Below, piece after piece: positions 1-6,379 of a DNA stretch of 7,074 nt (position 1 is its first letter; every line of letters starts with the position of its first letter). This DNA is from Bacteroidales bacterium (GTDB lineage Bacteria > Bacteroidota > Bacteroidia > Bacteroidales > Marinilabiliaceae): contig SFOL01000088.1 of the NCBI GenBank assembly GCA_004552385.1, positions 1 to 7,074 on the forward strand. The letters are read 5' to 3'. The notes below the pieces were generated by a model, which worked only from the letters and a program-made list of their open reading frames with translations, was not told the origin of the DNA and made no database searches. The translations under genes were made by a program, and so were the position numbers.

Positions 1-419
1 CTGCTGAGCATCTTGGCATTGCTGCCAGTAATCATAACTCTATACTTAGAATCTGCAAGTCTTCTTGCAAATTTTTCCCACCCGTAAACAACCTGTATTT
101 CATCAAGGTATATCAGTGGCTTTTTTTCTGGATATAACTCGAAATAGGCATCCAATATTTCTCCCAAACTGTCTGAAGAAATATCTGACAACCTTTCATC
201 CTCGAAATTTATGTAGAGTATGTTTTCTTGTGTCAGCCCTGGACTCTTCATCATATTCTGGGCATCCTGATACATCATAAAGGATTTTCCAGCACGCCTT
301 AAACCGACAAGCACATAGTTTGCATGAGTATCAAACTGGATTTCCCTTCGAATAATAAAGAATTCCGGAATGGCCTTTTGCTTCTCTATTATTAGTTTTT
401 TTATAATCTGTTTATCCAT
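1..419 (-). CDS. AAA ATPase of the AAA_14/DUF4143 type, 5' part only
   Basis: This is the first 139 codons of a gene that runs off the left edge. It begins at the ATG at 419-417 (MDKQIIKKLI) and has no stop in the window. A variant Walker A is seen at residues 39-46 (GLRRAGKS), an acidic NFEDER segment at 71-76, a Walker B at 102-109 (LIYLDEIQ) and a TGSN sensor-like motif at 131-134. This order and spacing match the N-terminal ATPase domain of the AAA_14 family, which is normally followed by a DUF4143 domain; that part would lie outside the window. Family members are abundant in Bacteroidota and archaea, and their cellular role is not established. The gene is about 37% G+C against roughly 60% for its neighbours, and it follows a 21% G+C spacer, so recent acquisition is plausible. 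The leader lacks a Shine-Dalgarno sequence. The ATPase call is firm; the DUF4143 subfamily is inferred from the N-terminus alone. Confidence 0.85.
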   Translation of the reverse strand, partial: MDKQIIKKLIIEKQKAIPEFFIIRREIQFDTHANYVLVGLRRAGKSFMMYQDAQNMMKSPGLTQENILYINFEDERLSDISSDSLGEILDAYFELYPEKKPLIYLDEIQVVYGWEKFARRLADSKYRVMITGSNAKMLS

Positions 420-423
420 AAGA

Positions 424-439
424 GCAAAGTTTACTTTGC
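424..439. repeat. Perfect inverted repeat in the ATPase leader
   Basis: GCAAAG and CTTTGC flank a 4-base TTTA spacer, giving a 16-base perfect dyad. It abuts the candidate -7 box (sharing base 439) and ends five bases before the ATPase start codon. Its position over the predicted transcription start would suit a repressor operator. As RNA, only part of it would be transcribed from that promoter. A chance origin in A/T-rich DNA is possible, but six paired bases including G/C at both ends of each arm are noticeable here. Confidence 0.4.
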
Positions 440-446
440 AAATATA
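439..446 (-). promoter_or_regulatory. Candidate Bacteroidota -7 box for the ATPase gene
   Basis: On the minus strand the sequence reads TATATTTG, an exact match to the TAnnTTTG -7 consensus used by the primary sigma factor of Bacteroidota. It ends 19 bases before the ATPase start codon. No clear TTTG -33 element sits 19-21 bases upstream; that stretch is A/T-rich only. If it is used, the transcript would begin roughly at 431-434, giving a leader of only about 12-15 bases. The A/T richness makes a chance match possible. Confidence 0.45.
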
Positions 447-544
447 AGAAAAAACATTAAAGTATATTTAATGGTTTAAAATATCATTTCAAAGTCGTAA
501 TGTTTTAAATACAATTCCAAATTGCTTATTGAAACAATATCCTA

Positions 545-559
545 TGGCTCACAGAGCCA
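545..559 (-). terminator. Small hairpin after the dehydratase stop, weak terminator candidate
   Basis: In the transcript, TGGCTC and GAGCCA pair across a TGT loop, starting three bases after the TGA stop. The six-pair stem is followed by TAGGATATTGTTTC, which is U-rich only in part and lacks a proper U-tract. It could mark the 3' end of the polysaccharide transcript or protect it from exonucleases, but it is a weak intrinsic terminator at best. Confidence 0.3.
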
Positions 560-562
560 AAC

Positions 563-2491
563 TCACGCCTTGTGGTCAAGGACGGTGTACTTGGAGTGGT
601 TTGAGATGTACTCCGGCACGAGGCGCTTCATGGAGGCTACCACGGCCATGTCGTCGTAGGTGTGGGACTGGGCGATCAGGGCGTCTATCTCGCGGCTCAC
701 ATCGGACCAGTCATATTCACGGACACAGGCGATGCGGATCTTTTCGTGGAACGACGGCTTCGTCGCCTCCGACTCGCTCAGGACCTCCTCGTAGAGCTTC
801 TCCCCGTCCCTCAGGCCGGTGTACTTGATCTCCACGCCCTTCGCCCCGCTCAGCTCGATCATGCGACGCGCCAGGTCGGCGATGCGCACCGGCTTGCCCA
901 TGTCGAAGACGAAGATCTCGCCGCCCTCGCCCTTCGTGCCGGCCTCAAGGACCAGCTCGCAGGCCTCGGGAATCAGCATGAAGTACCTTATGATGTTGGG
1001 GTCCGTCACCGTCACCGGGCCGCCGGCCTTGATCTGGCGCTCGAAAATCGGAATCACGGAGCCGTTGGAGCCTAAGACGTTGCCGAAGCGGGTGGTGATG
1101 AACTGGGTCTGCCCCTTCACCACGCCGTCACGCTCCGCCTTGTTGAGGCTCTGCACATAGACCTCGCATATTCGTTTGCTGCATCCCATCACGTTCGTCG
1201 GGTTCACAGCCTTGTCGGTGGACACCATCACGAAGCGGCGCACACCGTATTTGACCGAAAGGTCGGCCAGGATCTTCGTGCCGAGGACGTTGTTCTGGAT
1301 GCTCTCGCAAGGGTTGTCCTCCATCATCGGAACGTGCTTGTACGCCGCGGCGTGGAAGACATATTCAGGAAGGAACGTTTTGAATATGTTCTCCATCCTG
1401 TCAGCCTTGGTGATCGACGTCACCACGGTGGCGCATGGCACAGACGGGAAGTCATGCGCCATCATCCTGCGGATGTCGTGCTGCGGAGTCTCGGCGGAGT
1501 CGATCAGCATCATCTTCGAAGGTGCGAACGACGCGACCTGGCGGACGATCTCGCTGCCGATGCTTCCGGCGGAACCGGTGATCAGGATGCGCTTCCCACG
1601 GACGGACTCGGCCACGGATTCCAGGTCGACGCAGATCTCGTCACGAGGCAAAAGATCCTCGATGCTGACCTCCTTCAAGGCCGGCGCTCCCTTGATCGCA
1701 TCATGCTCGGTGTCAACGACATTGTTGGCCGAGAATATTCTTGCGCCGCTTTGCAGGATGTAGTCCTGAAGAGCCGTGTCATTGCGGAACCTGTCGATCC
1801 TGCCCGGAGCGACCAGCACGGCGGCGATCCCCTTGCGGCGGATCGCATCCGGCAGACTGGCGTCAACCTCGTAGACCGGCTCGCCCATCAGGCGCGTGCC
1901 GTTGGCTCCAAGCACCGGATCGTGGGAGATGAAGCCTCGGAGACGGTAGTGCATCGGTTTCTCGCTGCGGATCGCCTTCGCGAGTCCGATGCCGCCGGCG
2001 CGGATGCCATAGATGAAGACATTCTTCGCACCCTCCGTCCGGAAATAGGTGTCGTAGACCCATTTGATAGAAACGCGAAGCAGCCACATCAAACCGGTCG
2101 CGATGGCTTCCGCAATCAGGATATGCCGCACCTGCACGTGGGCGAACACCCGAGACGGGCAGCTGTTCGTGAAGAAATGGACGGCTATCACCGCCAATGC
2201 GGAGCATCCCATCGCCTGCGCCACACGGATGAGGTCGTTGAACGATGAGTAGCGGATGATTCCCGAATATGTCCGGAAGATGGCAAAGAATATGAAGTGG
2301 ATGCCGACGCACAGCAGCATCAGGTAGGTCAACGGCCAAAAGTTCAGCTGAAGGGCGGTGCCACGGTTGAAGCACCAGTAGACGAACACTCCGGACAAAA
2401 ACAGAATGGCACTGTCCAGAAGCAGCACGCACCAGTGCGGGAACGTGCGCTTCGAGAAGTACGAGTCAACTATCTTGCGGATCGACAGCAT
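563..2491 (-). CDS. Membrane-bound nucleoside-diphosphate-sugar 4,6-dehydratase (WbpM/PglF/CapD group)
   Basis: This 642-residue protein most likely converts UDP-GlcNAc to UDP-4-keto-6-deoxy-HexNAc, the first step to sugars such as bacillosamine, QuiNAc or FucNAc, at the inner face of the cytoplasmic membrane. Four hydrophobic segments are visible at about 20-42, 51-72, 91-108 and 122-141. A nucleotide-binding-like domain follows (NVFIYGIRAGG, from about 157). The C-terminal SDR domain starts near 300 with TGSAGSIG at 305-312. The active-site region reads STDKAVNPTNVMGCSK, with T425, D426 and K427, and M435-xxx-K439 in place of the usual Tyr-xxx-Lys. This is the arrangement known for PglF and WbpM, where Met replaces Tyr. 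Length fits the long membrane-anchored form. The start ATG directly precedes the first membrane segment and lies 46 bp after ugd, so co-transcription is likely. The leader has no Shine-Dalgarno sequence. The exact substrate and C5 stereochemistry cannot be read from the sequence. Confidence 0.93.
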   Translation of the reverse strand: MLSIRKIVDSYFSKRTFPHWCVLLLDSAILFLSGVFVYWCFNRGTALQLNFWPLTYLMLLCVGIHFIFFAIFRTYSGIIRYSSFNDLIRVAQAMGCSALAVIAVHFFTNSCPSRVFAHVQVRHILIAEAIATGLMWLLRVSIKWVYDTYFRTEGAKNVFIYGIRAGGIGLAKAIRSEKPMHYRLRGFISHDPVLGANGTRLMGEPVYEVDASLPDAIRRKGIAAVLVAPGRIDRFRNDTALQDYILQSGARIFSANNVVDTEHDAIKGAPALKEVSIEDLLPRDEICVDLESVAESVRGKRILITGSAGSIGSEIVRQVASFAPSKMMLIDSAETPQHDIRRMMAHDFPSVPCATVVTSITKADRMENIFKTFLPEYVFHAAAYKHVPMMEDNPCESIQNNVLGTKILADLSVKYGVRRFVMVSTDKAVNPTNVMGCSKRICEVYVQSLNKAERDGVVKGQTQFITTRFGNVLGSNGSVIPIFERQIKAGGPVTVTDPNIIRYFMLIPEACELVLEAGTKGEGGEIFVFDMGKPVRIADLARRMIELSGAKGVEIKYTGLRDGEKLYEEVLSESEATKPSFHEKIRIACVREYDWSDVSREIDALIAQSHTYDDMAVVASMKRLVPEYISNHSKYTVLDHKA

Positions 2492-2537
2492 TATGGAAAA
2501 TAATTTTGATTAATAGGTATTACGGTGAAGTAGGCGG

Positions 2538-3827
2538 CTAGTCTCTCTCAAAGAGGTCGCGGGTGTAGACCTTGGCCCGGACATCGTCCAGGACGCGGTC
2601 GTAGCGGTTGGCGATGATGGAGTCGGCGCGGCGCTTGAACTCGGCGATGTCGTTGACCACCTTGCTGCCGAAGAAGGACGCGCCGTCCTCCAGCGTAGGC
2701 TCGTAGACAATGACCTCGGCGCCCTTGGCCTTGATCCTCTTCATGATGCCCTGGATGGCGCTCTGGCGGAAATTGTCGCTGTTGGACTTCATCGTGAGAC
2801 GGTAGACCCCGATCACGCATTTCTTCTCGCGGGCGCTGTCGTACTGGCTGTTCTCGGAATAATAGCCGGCCCTCTGGAGCACCTGGTCGGCGATGAAGTC
2901 CTTCCTGGTGCGGTTGGACTCCACAATGGCCTGGATAAGGTTCTCCGGCACGTCGGCGTAGTTCGCCAACAGCTGTTTGGTGTCCTTCGGGAGGCAATAG
3001 CCGCCATAGCCGAAGGACGGATTGTTGTAGTGCGAGCCGATGCGAGGATCCAGACACACGCCGTCGATGATGGACCTCGTGTCGAGTCCCTTCATCTCCG
3101 CATAGGTGTCCAGCTCGTTGAAATAGCTGACGCGGAGGGCAAGGTAGGTGTTGGCGAACAGCTTCACCGCCTCCGCCTCCGTGGAACCCATGAACAGCAC
3201 CGGAACATCCTCTTTCAGAGAGCCTTCCTTGATGAGTGCGGCAAAAGTGCCGGCAGCCTCTTCGAGAGCGGAGTCTCCCCTGTCGTAGCCGACGATGATG
3301 CGGCTCGGATAGAGGTTGTCATAGAGCGCCTTGGACTCACGCAGGAACTCAGGAGCGAATATGATGTTTGGCACCACCACCCTCATCGTGCCGTCGGCGA
3401 GGCGTTCCCTGTACGAGAACCTTTCCCGCACAGAGGCGGTGTAGCCCACAGGGACGGTGGACTTGATGACCATCACTGCATCGGGATTAACCTTCAGCAC
3501 GAGGTCGATCACCTCCTCCACGTGCGACGTGTCGAAGAAGTTCTTCTTCGGGTCGTAGTTAGTGGGAGCGGCGATCACCACGAAGTCCGCGTCCCTGTAG
3601 GCGGCCTCACCGTCAAGCGTGGCGGTGAGGTCGAGTGGCTTCTCGCGGAGATACCTCTCGATGTACTCGTCCTGGATCGGGGACTCGCGACGGTTTATCC
3701 TATCGACCTTGTCGGCGATCACATCAACGGCAGTCACCTTGTGGCGCTGGGACAGCAGGGTGGCTATGGAGAGGCCGACGTAGCCAGTACCGGCCACGGC
3801 GATCCTCAACTCTTTCAGATTTCGCAT
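2538..3827 (-). CDS. ugd: UDP-glucose 6-dehydrogenase
   Basis: This cytoplasmic enzyme oxidises UDP-glucose to UDP-glucuronate with two NAD+, giving an acidic sugar donor for capsule or exopolysaccharide. The 429 residues align almost throughout with E. coli Ugd as I recall it. NAD binding is shown by GTGYVG at 13-18. PEFLRE at 159-164, K222 and N226 in VKLFANTY, and FGYGGYCLPKDTK with catalytic C278 and D282 make up the active site. The C-terminus ends KVYTRDLFERD, as in the family. Two insertions make it longer than the 388-residue E. coli protein: about 13 residues near 139-151 and about 15 near 320-335, both probably surface loops. Y77 in EAAYRDAD corresponds to E. coli Tyr71, the reported Wzc phosphorylation site. 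The gene lies 75 bp after wzc and 46 bp before the dehydratase gene. The start ATG is at the NAD-binding strand and has an A-rich leader. Confidence 0.97.
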   Translation of the reverse strand: MRNLKELRIAVAGTGYVGLSIATLLSQRHKVTAVDVIADKVDRINRRESPIQDEYIERYLREKPLDLTATLDGEAAYRDADFVVIAAPTNYDPKKNFFDTSHVEEVIDLVLKVNPDAVMVIKSTVPVGYTASVRERFSYRERLADGTMRVVVPNIIFAPEFLRESKALYDNLYPSRIIVGYDRGDSALEEAAGTFAALIKEGSLKEDVPVLFMGSTEAEAVKLFANTYLALRVSYFNELDTYAEMKGLDTRSIIDGVCLDPRIGSHYNNPSFGYGGYCLPKDTKQLLANYADVPENLIQAIVESNRTRKDFIADQVLQRAGYYSENSQYDSAREKKCVIGVYRLTMKSNSDNFRQSAIQGIMKRIKAKGAEVIVYEPTLEDGASFFGSKVVNDIAEFKRRADSIIANRYDRVLDDVRAKVYTRDLFERD

Positions 3828-3858
3828 AAGATATGTTTTTTGGGTTATGGTTTTGCCG

Positions 3859-3881
3859 GCGCGCCGGAGGGACCGGTGCGC
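3859..3881 (-). other. G+C-rich intergenic hairpin between wzc and ugd
   Basis: In the transcript, GCGCACCGG pairs with CCGGCGCGC across a TCCCT loop. This gives a nine-position stem with a single A-C mismatch. It overlaps the 12-base perfect DNA palindrome CCGGCGCGCCGG at 3856-3867. The sequence after the stem is CGGCAAAACC, not a U-tract, so it does not look like an intrinsic terminator. It may serve as a processing or stability element that sets kinase against Ugd output, or be a partial block to transcription. Confidence 0.45.
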
Positions 3882-3902
3882 AGGCGAAGTCAGCGGGCGG
3901 AT

Positions 3903-6326
3903 TTACCTGGCTTTGTTGTCGGAGCTGTAGTAGGAGCCGCCATTGTGGCCGTAGTAACCGTAATGGCCATAGGTGCCGTAGTTCCCGTAGTAGCCGTCGG
4001 AGGACGCGGTCCCGTTGAGGACGCAGCAGAGTCCCCTGTACTCCCCGTCGCGGTAGAGCGCGTCGAGGTCCGGGAGCATGGCCTTGTCGAACTGCCCGGC
4101 CCTGACGACAAAGAGCGTCCTGTCCACATAGTCGTTGATGACGCGCGCGTCGGTGACGATCTCCACCGGCGGGCAGTCGATGATGATCACATCGTACTCA
4201 TTCCTGAGGACGGCGATCGCATCGGCGAGGCGCTTGTCGGCGAGCAGCTCAGCAGGGTTCGGAGGGATGGATCCCGCCGGAAGAGTGTCAGGTACCGTCA
4301 TCGTGTCCTTCGAACGGACAATCACATCGTGCACATCGGCGACGATCCCAGCGAGATAGTCGCTGAGGCCAGGCTTCGGCGAGCCGACAAGCTCGGAGAG
4401 CGTGGCGTGACGCAGATCACCGTCGATGGCCAGCACACGCTTACCCTTGATGGCAAAGCTGACGGCCAGGTTGGACGACACGAATGACTTGCCTGAACCC
4501 GGGTTGAATGACGTGACGGCGACGACCTTGCTTCCTGGCTCGCGCATCATGAACTCAAGGTTGGTTCGCAGCACCCTGAACGCCTCGTTGACCACATTGC
4601 GGTTGCCGTGACGGACCACGATGAAATCGGCTCCACTGAGGGTTTTCCGCTTTCCGATTGCCTTGGTGGCAGTCTCGGCAGAGAGCGGAATCTCGCCGGC
4701 GAAAGGCACGGAGACTCCCTTGAGGTCGCGGCGGGAGCGCACCTTCGTGTCGGTCGCCATCAGCAGATAGATGATCCCGGCAGGAATCATCAGACCCAGG
4801 AGAAACGCCATCATCATGATCTTCATGGACTGCGGGGAGACCGGGAATATTCCTGAGATAGGATGCTTGATGATCCTTGTGTTGTAGGCGGTGAACGCCT
4901 GCGAGAGCTCGTTCTCCTCGCGCTTCTGCAAGAGGAAGAGGTACAGAGCCTGCTTCACGGTCTGCTGACGCTCGACCGAGAGGAGCCGCTTCGCCTGGTT
5001 AGGATTCGCGGCGATGCGCGCGGTGTTCTGGCGGGCGGTACCCTTGAGATTCTCGTATTTCGTGTTGAGGGCAAGGATCTCGTTGTCTATGGACCGGGAG
5101 ATCGACCCCCTCATCGAGGCCAGAGCCTGGTCGAGATCCTTCACAAGCACGTTCTCCTCGCCGGAGTTCGCCACGAGGTTGTTCCTCTGCAGGATCTTGG
5201 AGTTGTACTCGGAGATGCCGCTCTCGATTGTCTGGCTGCTCAGCCCCATGTTGGCGGGAAGCGGCTGGTTGCGGTTGTCCTCCTTGCCGATGTAGTCCTT
5301 GATGTAGCGCGCCATGTAGAGCTGGTTGCTCACGTCCTGGAGCTGCTGGTTCAGCACCGTGCTCTGCTGCATGTACATCGTCGCGGCGGCACCCACGTCA
5401 GGGATCATGTTCTCCGACTTGTAGGCGGAGATGTCGGAGTCCACGCCCGCCAGCTCGCCCTCGATCACCCTGAGACGGTCGTTGATGAACACCGAGGTGG
5501 AGTTCGCTATCTGGTTCTTGTCACGCACCCAGTTCTCGTTGTAGACGGCGATCAGGGTGTTCAGGATGTCCTGGGCACGCTGGGTGGACACGTCCTTGAT
5601 AGAGAGCGCGATGATGTCGGCGTTCTTGTCGGCGAGGTTCACCTGGAGTCTGTTCAGGTAAGACTGTGTCACGCCGCGCTGGCCCGACTTTCTGACGTTG
5701 ACCGGCTTTTTCATCGCCTCCCCGGAGTAGTCCTTCGTCTTCTGAACGATGATCCTTCCGACAGGAGTCTGGAGGGTGTCGCCGTAGTGTCCCACGACCG
5801 GCTTGCCGCCGACCTTCTCGTTCTTATGGATGAAGTCATTCAGGGTGACTCTCCCGCCGTTCTCGCTGACGGTGAATCCGGCTCCCACGTTCTCATCCAC
5901 ATCGAGCAGGTCGGCGGAGATCGGCAGCGACGTGCCGTAGAGCACGTTCCTGTGGAAGGTGCCGTCCACCGTGTAGCTCATGTACAGGCGAAGCCTGGCC
6001 ACCACCTCGCTCATGATGTCCGGGGATTCGAAGGCGTGCAGCTCGTTGTTGACGTTTGACTTGACGGCGAAGAGGCCCATGTTGCCGAACTCGCCGATGT
6101 CCCCCGGCATGGACGCGCCCTTGGTGTTGGACTTGATCTGGATGTCAGCGGAGGTGTTGTACGTAGGAGTTGACCTGAGGATGTACAAGGCACCTAAAGC
6201 CAGGCAGACCGCCAGGCTCAGGGCGAACCAGTACCATCTGGACAGGCAGCGGCGCACAAGCTGGCCGATCTGCACGGTCTCCTCCTGCTGCCGGGTATTG
6301 TTATCCGTGTTGATGTTGTTCTCCAT
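3903..6326 (-). CDS. wzc: Wzc-like polysaccharide co-polymerase and bacterial tyrosine kinase
   Basis: An inner-membrane protein that governs polymer length and couples synthesis to the outer-membrane exporter. The 807 residues are laid out as in Wzc. The first membrane segment is at about 31-50. A periplasmic Wzz-type domain follows, with helical, probably coiled-coil stretches at about 270-480. A proline-containing segment (HPISGIFPVSP, 488-498) precedes the second membrane segment at about 504-523. The cytoplasmic BY-kinase domain has the oligomerisation motif E581-xx-R584-xx-R587, Walker A SFNPGSGKS at 606-614 (K613), Walker A' VLAIDGDLR at 631-639 and Walker B VIIIDCPP at 713-720 (D717). 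The tail carries nine tyrosines between 779 and 800 in a Gly-rich context; this is the expected autophosphorylation cluster. Kinase and membrane adaptor are one polypeptide, as in Proteobacteria and Bacteroidota, not split as in Firmicutes. It lies 53 bp after the wza-like gene. No cognate tyrosine phosphatase gene is in the window. Confidence 0.95.
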   Translation of the reverse strand: MENNINTDNNTRQQEETVQIGQLVRRCLSRWYWFALSLAVCLALGALYILRSTPTYNTSADIQIKSNTKGASMPGDIGEFGNMGLFAVKSNVNNELHAFESPDIMSEVVARLRLYMSYTVDGTFHRNVLYGTSLPISADLLDVDENVGAGFTVSENGGRVTLNDFIHKNEKVGGKPVVGHYGDTLQTPVGRIIVQKTKDYSGEAMKKPVNVRKSGQRGVTQSYLNRLQVNLADKNADIIALSIKDVSTQRAQDILNTLIAVYNENWVRDKNQIANSTSVFINDRLRVIEGELAGVDSDISAYKSENMIPDVGAAATMYMQQSTVLNQQLQDVSNQLYMARYIKDYIGKEDNRNQPLPANMGLSSQTIESGISEYNSKILQRNNLVANSGEENVLVKDLDQALASMRGSISRSIDNEILALNTKYENLKGTARQNTARIAANPNQAKRLLSVERQQTVKQALYLFLLQKREENELSQAFTAYNTRIIKHPISGIFPVSPQSMKIMMMAFLLGLMIPAGIIYLLMATDTKVRSRRDLKGVSVPFAGEIPLSAETATKAIGKRKTLSGADFIVVRHGNRNVVNEAFRVLRTNLEFMMREPGSKVVAVTSFNPGSGKSFVSSNLAVSFAIKGKRVLAIDGDLRHATLSELVGSPKPGLSDYLAGIVADVHDVIVRSKDTMTVPDTLPAGSIPPNPAELLADKRLADAIAVLRNEYDVIIIDCPPVEIVTDARVINDYVDRTLFVVRAGQFDKAMLPDLDALYRDGEYRGLCCVLNGTASSDGYYGNYGTYGHYGYYGHNGGSYYSSDNKAR
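3927..3992 (-). other. Tyrosine/glycine-rich tail of the Wzc-like kinase
   Basis: This stretch encodes residues 779-800, where nine of 22 residues are tyrosine, arranged as repeated YG units separated by N, T or H. Tyrosine clusters at this place are the autophosphorylation sites of BY-kinases and control octamer assembly. The regular YGxYG pattern creates short near-repeats in the DNA, which could change length by slippage without breaking the frame when units of three bases are gained or lost. Confidence 0.8.
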
Positions 6327-6379
6327 TGTTTTGAATCGCTTTGATGTTATAGTGTTTCTTCACAAGGTTCCAAGGCGGA

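Larger units (their letters stand above)
420..562. other. A/T-rich spacer at a composition boundary
   Basis: These 143 bases separate the dehydratase stop codon from the ATPase start. Positions 421-540 hold only about 25 G or C in 120 bases (21%). The spacer carries the candidate promoter and dyad near the ATPase and a small hairpin next to the dehydratase stop. I see no open frame with coding character, no tRNA and no recognisable insertion-sequence ends. Confidence 0.6.

Noticed and set aside
65..280. Plus-strand 71-codon open frame inside the ATPase region
   Set aside because: It lies opposite the ATPase gene, whose Walker motifs are clear on the minus strand, and its translation has no recognisable features.
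1334..2248. Plus-strand open frame of 304 codons antisense to the dehydratase gene
   Set aside because: Contained in a gene with clear motifs on the other strand; the translation is rich in Asp, Arg and His with no domain signal.
2492..2537. Possible internal promoter in the A/T-rich ugd-dehydratase gap
   Set aside because: No TAnnTTTG box is present on the minus strand; the A/T richness is explained as the usual Bacteroidota translation leader.
3030..4487. Long plus-strand open frame of 485 codons antisense to ugd and wzc
   Set aside because: It spans two well-supported genes and their gap on the other strand, has no recognisable domain and shows the Val/Gly/Arg/His-rich composition expected from reading G+C-rich codons antisense.
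4863..6059. Plus-strand open frame of 398 codons antisense to wzc
   Set aside because: Low-complexity Val/Leu/His/Arg-rich translation fully inside the wzc coding region, best explained as a mirror of that gene's codon bias.
6363..6375. Short direct repeat CAAGG-TTC-CAAGG in the wza-wzc gap
   Set aside because: Five-base repeats this close are expected by chance, and there is no further copy, symmetry or promoter box nearby.
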